64,000 nucleotides of DNA, taken from the NCBI GenBank assembly GCA_029834535.1, contig JAQMWT010000330.1, positions 372,001-436,000 on the forward strand. The letters are read 5' to 3'. This DNA comes from Chrysophaeum taylorii. Taxonomy: Eukaryota > Sar > Pelagophyceae > Pelagomonadales > Pelagomonadaceae. Numbering within the stretch: position 1 is the stretch's first letter; every line of letters starts with the position of its first letter. Made by a program: the position numbers and the translations under genes. The notes under the pieces were generated by a model that saw nothing but the letters and a program-made list of their open reading frames with translations, did not search any database and was not told where the DNA came from. This document shows, one piece after another, positions 53,701 to 64,000 of the stretch.

Positions 53701-53889
53701 ACTGTCGCGCCAAGCAAAATCGGTGGGGGGGAGTTGTCGGCCTGATCGAGGTGACTTCTCACTGATACATTGAAAAAAATGCTTCCTTTTCGTCAGACGT
53801 CGTGGTCGCGTCCCCCTTTCGCCAACAGCGGAGACCACTTCTAATTCGTTTTGACCCGAACAATGTCGCCAAGAGCCAGAATCTGGCCT

Positions 53890-55910
53890 TGCATCACCGT
53901 TGTCGGAGCCCCCTGCAAAGACGACACGGCGACCCTAGCAGAATGCTTGTCCTGGACATCGCACGAAGAACAAAAGCCGCACACCAGGCCTGGCTGTTCG
54001 TAGCCAGAAGACGTCGCAACGAAAACTTGACCACTTCCAGAGGCTGTGAAAGCGTCACAGGAACATTGTAGGTTCTGCCTCGCTCGACCATCGGTGTCCG
54101 TGCGGTATAAGCGACAACGTCAGATTCGGATTCCAACGACACCCGCGCGGGTAGATCCGGCAGTATTCCAATCGTCGTAGATGCAGATTGACGCTCGGGC
54201 GGCGGCCGTCGCAAATCAGCCGGGAGGTACGCCCTAGCGAACTTCATCGCCTCCACATCGATGAGGCTTTGCTTCAGCGCAGAATGCTGATCTGAAGATC
54301 GCGGCGACTGCGGGTTGGCGTTCGTCGGTCGGTCTGTACGTCAGAATCGGAGAGTCGACGAACTCGCCTCGGCATCGTATCGTTCGACGTCCGTGTGCGA
54401 CTTGGGTTCGATAAAAGGAAATTCGATCGTGCGGATAATCCACCACAGCGTCCAGCGCTCGAATATCGCAGCCTCCAAGCAGAAGCAGCCTGTTGGTTTC
54501 TGCGACTTTATCGGCAATCGCAACACTTAAAGTAATCCACTCGTAGATCGTGGTTTGGTTCAATCCTGACCCCAAAAGCGTTCGCTTCACTGGCAGCTTT
54601 CCCTTATCAATAATCTTGCCATCGCACTTAAATTGAGCAGCCAGATCCCTGCAAATATACGTAACATCGGCCATACCATCAATGAAACTTTTGTACTTTT
54701 CGTGTCTTATAAACTTGGCACGGCACGAACGTCAACGTGCCCGGATCCAAACAGCTAAGAGTCTCCAATCCTTCTTCAATCACCTTTCCGTATTGCGGTG
54801 AGAGCACCGTGTGATAACACCTAGCCTCTGGCTCAGCATCTCCTGGATCTGACATCGATACATGCGCAATGCTCGAAAGGAACGACTTCGTCCTCGTCCA
54901 AAATCGGAGCTATCCTCGGCAGCTTCATCCTGAGAATCTTGGATCTCTCGGGCGTCGGGTCAGCAGAGCTCATTACCTCTATCTCGGCTTCTTCTTGGTA
55001 GTCGACAAGCGCTTCGGAATCTTCCCAGAATGACTCCATCAGTTCGTCCATCGACACGTCCGAACACACATCGTCCACTTGTCGAAAGTCAGACCAAACG
55101 CCAATCAGCTCCACGCCGGGAAATGTGTTCTGGCCCTGCTGGCGGAATCGCACCTCCTTCCCTTCTGATGGTTTTCTCGCTAAGAAGCTTCGGGCTCGTA
55201 TCCAAATCTCTGAACACTCGACTTCATCTTATCAGCGCTGGTCGTCGAATCCAGCCTTTTCTCTGTGCAGCAGCTCATTTCATCATCGATAGTCCGCTCG
55301 GGACCTTCGTCGGTCACACAGCCTTCATCAAGTACTGGCTGCAGATCCCCACAATTCTTCATAGGCATCACATCAGAGCTTTCGTCTGGCTCCAAAGGCG
55401 GTTCCTGCATAATCGTCTTCACGAACTCTGGCGACTAAACTTCTTCCTCAGTCGCTTCGCTCGGAGCGGAATCGGCTTTCTCGCTTAAAACGCCCAAGTT
55501 CGGCTCGTCGGGGGGCCCTGGAAAACAAGCAGGCGTCGTCCCCGGCGTCAATGTCGGAAGCAAGTGGCCATCCGTGGTCACGTAAAAGTCGACCGGTGCG
55601 CTAAAGGTTGCGCTATCATTTTCCGAGATTTCGCTCTCCGACGCATCATTGATCAGCTCGGGAATCGAAGTGCCATCATCATCGATATCGGACTCAAGCG
55701 GCGAATCAAGGTATAAGCCCACTGCATCAAGGGCAGCATCGTCAAATCCACCATTTGAGACATCGTCCACGAAACCTGTCACGTAGGCAAGATCAGAGCT
55801 GTCAGACGTCTGAAGATCCGCGAGAGAGTCAGCGTTTGTCTCTGAGTCATCTGTCCAATAAGGCGAGTCACCGCGGAATTCCTGTTCAGCAGCTTGGCGT
55901 AAGGCAGCTT
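53890..55910 (-). mobile_element. Outer gypsy: protease-like and acidic linker region
   Basis: Protease-like part about 53.9-54.7 kb (MADVTYICRDLAAQF, RLLLLGGCDIRALDAVVDYP). Acidic linker about 54.8-55.9 kb, with the TPGTTPACFPGPPDEP module near 55,520 equivalent to those in the inner element. Confidence 0.7.
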
Positions 55911-56079
55911 CCAATTCGTCACCAGTTACCTCGCCAATGACCTGTACCGAGTCAAAAAGGCGGGAGGGCCTGTGGACGCAAAAGAAACACTAGCCATCAA
56001 CTGCTGCGGAGGAGTGCGATTAGACACGTAAGCACCTGTGGTGTTGGTGGGATAGTGGGTCTGGGTGTGCTCGTTCAAC

Positions 56080-57940
56080 TCGAAACAACCGCCGTAAGTC
56101 AGCGGCTCGTCCGGGAAGGCTCGCACGAAAAAGGTGGCACTCGAATGAGCGGAGTCTTCATCGCGGTCGTTAAAATATCGGCCTGCATCAGTGCGCTCGC
56201 TCCGCTTGTCGTCATCGCGGCAGCCTCTGCTCCGTCCGCGGCGACTACTTTTAGAGCGGGATCGTGACGAGGAAGTCGAATTGGAACTTTCCGTCTTATG
56301 CTAGTAAAAAGCCTCCCTGTTCGTTGAGGTCTGAAATTTGTATGGTGTTGGCAGTGGCGTTGGCGTCATTGGCGTTATTGCGGGCTACTCGCGCTTCGAT
56401 CTTCTTGCTTGCGGCAGTCGCGCGGGTTGTCGTTCTTTCGTCGATCACGAGGGTCGGGTCGACGTTCCCATTGTGAGCGGGAGAGAGGCTGTCGTCCGCT
56501 CTTAACGCGAGCGCACATCGCTACGTTGTACGGATCCGCGTCGCGCGTACACACCAGCGTGCCATCGCCTTGCTCGTCGTGGGTCGACAAAAAGAAGCCA
56601 CGATGCTTACACGTACCCTCCGCCCATCGACGGGGATCGTCCACAAGGTTGGGCGGTCGTCCATCGGAGTCTTTACCAGCAAGCTGCGACGTGGCCATGG
56701 CGCGAGATCCGCGCCCGCGAGGAGGGCCATTCGGTTTCCGGGGAGGTCTCGGCGCGCGTTCCTTTCTTTCTTCCATGGCGGCCCAGTGATCATTATCGTG
56801 TCGTAATATCCGTGCCATCGTGTCCAAAAATTTCACATATTCCCCGGGTTGCACTGTCCGAGTATTGCGCACCCGACGTCGCAGATCTTCGCTGTCCAAA
56901 CCTCGGATGAGGTGGTCGGCGATTTCCGCATCATCAATCTTGCGCCCAGACACGGCACAGAACGCCAAAGCCTCGTTCTAGAAGGCAACGCAATAAGCTC
57001 GAACGTGACGTTATCCATCCTTATTCGGGGTCGTCGCCTGTGTAATACCGCTTAGCCCTCGCAATATCTCTTCCTGAGTGCGAGGCGGTCGGCACGTAGA
57101 TCGGAAATATTCGAGAATGCGCTGCATGTAGGGTGTAGTTCAGTCTGCGGAACTCTCGAACGATCGCCCATGGTCTGCATCGTGTTCCTCCAATTTCAAA
57201 TAGAAGTGAGGGGGGTTCTCCAGCCGGCTGCACAACGCGTTGTACTTGTCGAGATGCCCCTGAGAATACGGCAGCGCTATGTCGCGCATTTTTTGCGTTA
57301 GGTTCATTCGACATTTCCCCATGTTGTAGTGGTCGTCCGCTAGAGTACGGCGGCAGCGTCGAGATCGAACTGATTCTGGTCACGGTCCTCGACCTTCAAG
57401 TTAGACGTCTCGGTCTTGATGCCACCACTCGACTTCTGACTCGACTTGGCCGCCTTGGCCATGGCGGTGCCCAGGGCTTCGGAAAATTTTCGGAGAGACT
57501 TCTTCTCGTCGTCCTTGTTCTCGTCACGCCTGACGCTTCTTTCAGAGCGATACAGCGACATCGGCTTCGTAGCCTCGCGCAGCGGGCTCTTCTGGGGTCC
57601 GTCGACTCGGTCTTCTGCCCGTCGGCTCCTTAGCGCTTCTGCTCGCGGATATTTCTTCTTCACGACGCTTTAATCTTTCTGCTTCTCGTTGCGTTTCACG
57701 AAGTTCGTCGCGTACTCGGCGCAGTTCGCCTTCTAATTCAGCCTTCTTCCGCCGCCGCCGAAGTTCGGCCTTTTCCCGGCGACGCCCTTTAATATCTTCG
57801 TGGAGAGCGCGCATCTCTACGCAGCTTGATCAATCTCGGCTCGAATAATAGCCGCCTCATCGTCATTTTTCTTCTCCTTCTTCGACTTCTGTCGCCCTAG
57901 ATCGCGCCGGCGCCGGTTCGTGACGCGTTGGGGCCGGCGT
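56080..57940 (-). mobile_element. Outer gypsy: gag-like core and coiled-coil region
   Basis: DAEIADHLIRGLDSEDLRRR, then YVKFLDTMARILRHDNDHW, has the look of a retrotransposon gag helical core. A Pro/Arg/Gly-rich basic stretch follows (PPRKPNGPPRGRGSR), perhaps nucleic-acid binding. Further 5', a Glu/Arg coiled coil (EGELRRVRDELRETQREAER). Confidence 0.65.
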
Positions 57941-58516
57941 GGTTGGCGGACTCATCATCATGATCATCATCATCGTTATCATCCTCGAAAAGACGTCGAA
58001 CCGGTTCAGGCTCGTACGCCAGCTCATCATCTGTCTCTCGTGTTGCCATCGTAGCTCACTCGAGACGCCCTCTCGACGAGCGATTCCACAAAGGGACCAG
58101 CGCAGTTTTCACTTGCGGCGTGCACGTGGGCTAATACGCTATGCCCGCGACACGATTCGTTAATCCGGATCGCTCGTAAAACGCAAACCACGTCGATACA
58201 AAGACGTGCGAGGACGCCCTCGTTTCCGGCGCTTCTTCTGACGCCTGTGGTTGGCCACACACCCGCTTCGCTGAACTCGAGCGGAACAACAAAGAAAATA
58301 TACGTACCGCGATCCGCGCACACTCGTACGATCCGAAAGCACGTGCGAGATTTGAAATCCGCGTATAACTAAAGCGCGCAGCAGCTCGGTCGAATAGTGT
58401 AGCTCGGCGGGCTCGATCAGGGCGCACGGAACTCGCTCGAACCGCAATAATCCGAAATACGGAACACAAGTTCGTCGACGCCCGGTATAGACGCCGATCT
58501 CGTGGACTCTACCACC

Positions 58517-58783
58517 TATGGCGGCAAGCGAAAACAAGGCTAGCTCAGGGGTTGCTCGCCTAGACACGCCGGCACCTCTAACACTCGAGGTCGTCGGCCT
58601 AGGCAGGGGGTACGCCTCGCTCGTCGCCACAAACAATCACTCGCCAAGACCAGCTGACTTGAGGTTGGGAGATCGTTCATGATAGAAGATACTCCTTATG
58701 AGGATGACGTAGCAGTCACAAAATGAGGTAGGGTAAACCCTAAGAGGTAGGGTAAGCCCTAAGAAGCAGGAGTTTCCACCACA
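58517..58783 (-). repeat. 5' LTR of outer gypsy element
   Basis: Begins tatggcgg and ends accaca. Shows the empty site for the hAT insertion (gggagatcgttcatgatagaag). Confidence 0.88.
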
Positions 58784-59000
58784 CTGATCTGTAGCTTGAC
58801 GAGTAGAGACTGTCTACCGCAGCAATGGCGGTCGTCCCGGGGGGAGGGGTGTCCGAGACCCCCTAGCGCTACTGACAAGCTCCGGGAAGGGAGTCCCCGA
58901 CCCCCCAGCGCCATATTTCGTGCTGGGGGGGTGGTCCGTCGTGTCGTCGCCCTCCCCACCCCCCCCTGGAAGCGGTCTTCGCACAGCCTTTCCACTTGCA
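58784..59000. repeat. GC-palindrome modules at the right side of the gypsy nest
   Basis: Copies of the block ggggtgtccgagaccccctagcgct and ccccgaccccccagcgcc...cgtgctggg, as at 33.0 and 34.3 kb. They support the view that the unknown element was continuous before the gypsy insertion. Confidence 0.6.
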
Positions 59001-61850
59001 CTAGGAAGTATAAACGCAAGTCCCTTATTACTAGTGACTTAGACGATGACATCCAGATTTTTCTTTATCGTCTTGAGAACATGCTTCCCACTTTACCCAC
59101 GTATACCTTTGCGCAAGCTAAGTTACAGAAGATGGAATTACGCTCGCTGCACTTCCCCTTATCTCTATAGCAAGAGCAACGGGAACGAGAAGTGTTGTAT
59201 GCCAAACTGCTCGAACGGGTCATTCCGTGGTATAAACCCACTTTACAGAGCTTGTATGAGAACCATCTCCATATTCGCAAGAAGCTACCGGCTCCTTTGT
59301 GACGCAAGGTTAACCCTTCCATATGGCACACCGCATCCACTGACTGTAGCTCACGCAAACCAACAGTCATATTATTGTGCGCCGGTCTATCTAACCCAGC
59401 GTCCCTTGCTTGTGCAACTCAAGATTGCGTCTCAGCATTTCTGTCAAAGTTATTCTTGAGAGCGATGAAGCGCCTGTACACACGCTTCGAGCACGTTTTG
59501 GGAACTCTATTGAAATATTCTCGTCTCTCCTAAAGTTCTTGGCCTATCTGCACCGCTCTTCCGAGCATGAACGGCCAAAATATTACAAGGAGATAGTGGA
59601 GTTAACAGCTCCCTGCACGAACCGCAGTGTGATCAACGGGAGGGCCATATCCACTTTCGAGCGCGATACGGACGATTCTCTATTTCCAAGTGCTGTAATT
59701 ATTTGGAACTCCTCAAAAAACTCGTGTTATTGGTGGAGATGACGCCGCCACATGCTAGCTCGTATGAGGATCATATCAGGATCGCTAATTTATTATTTTC
59801 ATCCACGCACTATACTGTCGATGTTTGCGATCGATTCCCATGTAGCATGTGTGGAGACTTTCAGTCTCGCGATAGATGGATACTCGTCGCACGGAGATAC
59901 AATACTGGCCCCTTGGATCTCCTTAGCTGGCCAAACGAGCGTGTTACCTCGTTTGTTGATATTGGTGACCACAGCAACGCTCTCAACCGCGAATTATTTG
60001 TCGATCAGGACTGGACCCATGTCTTTCCTGTTGTTTCTTATGAAGCAGAGGCCAAAACCTTCTACGAATATAGTCGCGCTGGTTCTGTGCGTTCGACAAT
60101 GGTTGAGCTGGAAACACTCACCATACTTTTTACAAGATTACGTTCGCAAAAATCTGTCGAGCATCCTTTGCAAGACAACATGTCCTAAGTGTCTTTCCTT
60201 TAGGCTTTAAAAGGAACTCAAGAGAGCCTTTAGCCTCCCTTGGCATTGAAAGCGCTTGTACTCTTGTATATGCATTCGGTTGCCTTCTTCCAAACAAAAC
60301 CACCAAACCCGTGTCTTTTCGCATTAAATTTTTTGAAACGGACCAATTATCCCACAGGTTACTTCTCAACAAATCTCTTCCACATCCCCCATATATTTTC
60401 TTACAGGAGGTAGACATACGGGAGGAGATATTACCATCACCAACCCAACTTGTAAGTATCACGCCACAGTCAACACTTTTGGCGAGACTTATACGTTGCT
60501 GTCAAACGATACTTCTATACGCATTCTATCGAGAAAACCACAATTTAAGAGTTTGCGACAGGATTTTTATGGCTATGTCGTGTCTACCACCACTCTAAGG
60601 AAACAACAGACACTCGCCGTTTGATCAGTACTCGCATATCCCGCAGCAGTCAGGTTCTGTAAGATTCACTCATCCACTACCCGAAAGAGGATTGACTCGA
60701 GTTCATCGATCGTACATTTGCACTTGCAGATTTGCATTTGTCTCAAAGCAGATACTTGGGACACTTAAATTCCGGTGACGAAGGTACGGGCGCTAAGGTG
60801 CTTTACTTATATGCTCCAATGCCAGCTATCATAGGCTCCTCTAACATGCTTTTGTTTGATGCTCGTGTCAATCGCTCAAGGCTTTTCTCACGCAATGAAT
60901 TAGCACGCGTTAACAACTTCACCGTGTACCAAATCAACATCCTTTTATCATTGTCACCGGACTTATGTTGTGGCATGATTGCCAGTGCTATTCCTGTTGG
61001 TACCTATCATGTTTTGTATACTTAGTTGTGCAAAGTCGTTTATGATATGCGCAAACTCGCTTTATCACCATCGCCTGATCCCGATAACGCACAACTAACC
61101 AAAACTCTCAGGTCCACCTTTTCCAACAATGATTACACTCCAAACACAACCTGAGTCTTATCATCACCAATTATATCTTCTCTAAAATCCTTTTCGTGTC
61201 TTGACACCATGTCAATTTGTGTCGCACCCCCACACTTGACGTTTTTATGCCTGTGCATGTGCACTGATGTTTAACATTCCCTCCTTAGATGATACATCTC
61301 CAACATCTACATCCAAGACCACTAAAGCAAAACAAATTCCGTTTGTTACAACTCGTCAAAAGAATGAGAAGCATGCTGCACTTGACAAGAAAGTACATGC
61401 TCGTGGTACTCTCGCTTTTTGCGATGCGCAGGAACGTGCTACTCGCTTTCATGATACGCATCACGCGTTTGACTCTCAAGCCATTGAAGCTATTCAGGTA
61501 ATTGCCAAACCTGGCACTATGCGTCAGAAGGGGGTCTCAGTCGGCTCGCGAGCTTGAAGATGCGCAAGCACGTTATGAAAGGTCGTTGGCAAGTGCACAC
61601 CACTTCCAGACTGTTCGTTTCTGCTCCTAAACCATGGCAATGCGCAACAAGAAGCGTCGCTTACACCAGCAGAGCCTCAGCCGATGTTCATAGTAATGGG
61701 CGCATTGAAGCAATCAAAACGTGCCCCTTGAATCTGGAAGTTGTTTACCATGGTCATAGTCTCAGCACATTAAGCCCAACAATTCACCTTGCCACAGCCA
61801 GCTCTGGATGCCCCAAGACTCAACCTCGTGAGCTCAACTGCCGGTAAAGC
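59000..61850 (+). other. Right part of the lower-GC element of unknown type
   Basis: Lower GC, + strand frames at 59,703-60,188 (DVCDRFPCSMCGDFQSRDRW), 60,732-61,025 (KVLYLYAPMPAIIGSSNM, GMIASAIPVGTYHVLYT) and 61,267-61,557 (lysine-rich). The second resembles a beta-rich structural protein by eye, but I cannot name a family. May be the continuation of 29.6-33.0 kb. Fossil, broken many times; virus-like origin is possible, not shown. Confidence 0.35.
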
Positions 61851-63384
61851 CTCACGGGCACCGTAACCTCAACGCACAAACACTCAGACAATGTGGCGTT
61901 GCACGCGTGATGTGCTCCGACCTCACCCTTGTCGCCTTACATCTTTCTTCAGACGGCCGACAGCCGCCGTAGACTGCGGGTTTTTAGTTCCCGCTCTTGC
62001 AATTGCACGCGTTTGCTCGTACCAATTTCCCAAACCCAAAGTTGATTACACCTGGCGAGCGGAAGGTATAGTACTCAACTTCGACGTAGCAACGTCTCGA
62101 GCCTGGTTTTTCGTCGTCTGAGTGAAACGTAGGGTCTTGATTTTACCCTCAGAGTGGCGGGAAAAGGCACGGATCTGAGAGCAAACCCGGCGACAGCACG
62201 GCTTCTTACAACGTTCAAGCTCGAGCTTGAGATTAGAACCGAAAGGTACGAACTGCAAATCGAGAGTAAATCGGCAAGGCACGGATTTTCTCGCGTCCGA
62301 GCTAGTCTTTCTCGATGAGATGATTTGCGATGCTGAATATGGTGCAAAAACTAGAGGCGAGCCATTTTAGGTCCTGTTCCGGTATCTAACGAACGACGAG
62401 GGCTTGAAGATCAAGAGCACGGCACGATGATTTGATCATTATTACAGAAGAGGAAGTAGCGGCAAGTCAACGCAACCACAATATGAGTTGCCGTGCAGGT
62501 CGATTTCAAGCGGCGGTTGTGGTGTGATTTCTGCGGACGTGCTACAGAATGAGCTCGCCGAATCACACGAATACGTCGACGTGATGTGCAATTTACGAGA
62601 ATGATGTGGATGCCCACTATGTCCTGCGGGAATGCTTTAGATTCACATACGAAAACTCGCGCTGTATGCGTTCGAATGGCACCAGACCATCAAATTTGCC
62701 TCAACTGACGCAGCGGCTTGTCGTAATTCGCATTGATGTTATTCTTTGAAGACGAAAAAATTGATCCTACGAGGAACAGTTACCAGGTGGGGGGGACCGT
62801 CAGACACGGTCCTAATCTCCGATGGACACCCTGCGTCCCTCTCAACAATACCAGGCACAACCAACCCACGCGCTCCCGTTTGTGTCGTTTAGTTTAATTG
62901 ACCACCTGCTTATGAGCAGTCATAGCTTCAGTTTCGTTCTATGATAAAAGAGGCAGTTGGATCTTTAACCATAGGCCAGCAGTCCACTGTATTAGTGCCG
63001 CATGAACCCATGTACCTCCCCCCCACTCCAAGCAGGCGCCTTTCAAAACCCTATGAGGGCTCCCATGCCCAGCCCACCCTAGCTAAGCCGCACAGCGCGA
63101 CGGGGAGTGAATTCGCAGGACTGTGCACTATGGAGTCCCTGCCGAGTCCTCAAAATGTGGTTAGCTCGGCGTGTGCGTGGGAGGTGTATTATAGTATCCG
63201 AGCTTGCGCCGTGATCGACACGAACGCGTGGCTATCGTACTGTAGGAGCGTCCGATCCGCAGTCGGAAAGAACGAGTAATGGGGATATACATTCACAAAC
63301 TCGATGCTGCACCTACCTTGTTGGATCGCCCAGCGAGGTCGACGTTAAAAATGCCCGATAAGCTAGTTATGATGGCATGCGAGT
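61851..63384. other. No gene supported
   Basis: Short overlapping frames only (longest 112 codons, 62,941-63,279). Composition returns gradually to host-like GC. No RNA gene, terminal repeat or transposase motif is seen. Confidence 0.45.
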
Positions 63385-63460
63385 TTCCTGGCTCAATCAA
63401 AGAGCCAGAATAATGGATCGCAAAGGAAGAGAAAGAAACAAGAAGAATCCAGCGTTGTGA
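63385..63460 (+). repeat. Dispersed repeat, second copy of the 12,805 family
   Basis: ctggctcaatcaaagagccagaat and then a GA-rich stretch, like 12,815-12,890. Confidence 0.6.
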
Positions 63461-63490
63461 ATTCACCAGACGAAATGACGCACCCCTCCC

Positions 63491-63515
63491 CGCTCTTAGC
63501 AGTCGACCTTTAAAA
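63491..63515 (+). repeat. Shared motif CTTAGCAGTCGACCTTTAAAA
   Basis: Third occurrence of this word (see 18,750 on - and 28,790 on +), again following a C-rich run. Confidence 0.6.
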
Positions 63516-63829
63516 ACCAAGTTAACACACATCAGGCCACCACGGTCACCATGCAAGTCTGGTGGAGTGATTTGAAGTGAACACGTCGCCGTACGTGGCG
63601 ATCGTGAATCTTTGGTGAAGTGAACACCACCTCATTTTTTCCGGGGGGGGGTTACGTCTGCGCCGGTTCCAGCAGCGCCCCGTCAAGTCCGTGCCAGCCG
63701 CCCGCTATTGCCAGGGCCTGTTGCTCTTAGGTTCATTCGCGTTTTGGGGCGAAGGAGGAGTCAACGGCCGTGGATAGTATTCTGCATAACACGCCTTAGT
63801 CGATGTGAGCGACCTCGGTATATTCATCT

Positions 63830-64000
63830 TCTTTTCCTCATCAACCTCCAGATGTCCCCGAAGTGTCTTCGGTGATTATGCTCTCCGCGTTTCTTCACTC
63901 ACCCTCGGCGAGGTCGCGGAACTTGATCCGGGCCGCCGCGATGAAACTCATTTTCGTAAGCAGGAGGGCAACTTTATCCGTCTCGCCCGCGCCGAGCCGA
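63830..64000 (+). other. Open frame running off the window edge
   Basis: From about 63,830 a + frame stays open to the end (GDYALRVSSLTLGEVAELD, then RRDETHFRKQEGNFIRLA). It could be the start or an exon of a gene, or chance. No family is recognised. Confidence 0.25.

Larger units (their letters stand above)
34469..58783 (-). mobile_element. Ty3/gypsy LTR element 'outer', fossil, with nested insertions
   Basis: Flanked by the 5-bp duplication ctgat (34,464-34,468 and 58,784-58,788). Its left LTR is in pieces, 34,469-34,473, 44,696-44,863 and 46,339-46,486, because a second gypsy element and a hAT element sit in it. The right LTR is 58,517-58,783. Coding strand -, so the right LTR is the 5' LTR. 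Parts from 5' to 3': coiled-coil region, gag-like core, acidic linker, protease, C5-methyltransferase domain, reverse transcriptase, RNase H, integrase. The LTRs differ by many changes and indels, so this is the oldest element of the nest. Heavily broken, more than a dozen breaks. Confidence 0.9.

Noticed and set aside
63150-63300. Possible further snRNA gene after an aaaatgtggtt word
   Set aside because: The word resembles the U1 promoter box, but nothing about 91 bp downstream resembles U2, U4, U5 or U6 and no Sm site is present.
1-64000. Bacterial features, CRISPR arrays, rRNA genes
   Set aside because: No regularly spaced identical repeats with unique spacers, no rRNA core sequences, no operon-like ribosome-binding sites; introns, U1 snRNA and LTR elements show nuclear eukaryotic DNA.

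Overview
This is nuclear DNA of a GC-rich, gene-dense unicellular eukaryote, most likely an alga. The host genes have few, very short GT-AG introns (41, 45 and 86 bp). They include a U1 snRNA gene, a hybrid histidine kinase, a PIN-type membrane carrier, a UGA-containing SelU-type selenoprotein and a cytochrome b5/SPRY-like/ubiquitin-like fusion. The selenoprotein and the general gene style would suit a stramenopile alga such as a pelagophyte, but no single gene proves that and I treat it as a guess.

Layout. 1-4,060: repeats, then a complete-looking hAT DNA transposon (983-4,052) with an exact 8-bp target duplication. 4,880-9,165: three genes on the + strand (b5/SPRY-like/UBL fusion, iduronate-2-sulfatase-like sulfatase, PIN-like carrier). 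10,000-11,491: a head-to-head pair, a GT-A glycosyltransferase on - and the selenoprotein SelU on +, the latter visible only when two mini-introns are removed and an in-frame UGA is read as selenocysteine. 12.3-13.75 kb: small repeats. 14,041-16,513: a histidine kinase/receiver hybrid that has Tyr in place of the phospho-accepting His, convergent with an FKBP-type isomerase. 17.2-18.5 kb: a dead DDE transposase. 18.9-20.3 kb: a U1 snRNA gene, a diverged second U1 copy and a third weaker U1-like copy. 21,860-22,618: an unknown membrane protein. 23.9-25.3 kb: an unresolved, perhaps spliced gene. 25,436-28,430: divergent pair, a FadH-type 2,4-dienoyl-CoA reductase (-) and a SAP-domain protein with SUMO-interaction-like motifs (+).

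28.9-62 kb is almost wholly mobile DNA. A lower-GC element of unknown type (about 29.6-34.4 kb and 58.8-61.9 kb) is split by a 24-kb nest of Ty3/gypsy elements. The outer gypsy element (34,469-58,783, duplication CTGAT) carries within one LTR a younger gypsy element (34,474-44,695, duplication AATGG) and a BED/hAT transposon (44,864-46,330, duplication CTTGTATG), and internally a LINE 3' end and a third, head-to-head gypsy fragment with inverted LTRs.

The most notable signal is that both main gypsy elements carry a cytosine-C5 DNA methyltransferase domain between protease and reverse transcriptase, with motifs I, IV, VIII and IX-X readable. A retroelement family that encodes its own 5mC methyltransferase could influence the chromatin state of its own copies. 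All the gypsy elements are treated here as fossils. From 61.9 kb to the end I see only small repeats and an open frame running off the edge.
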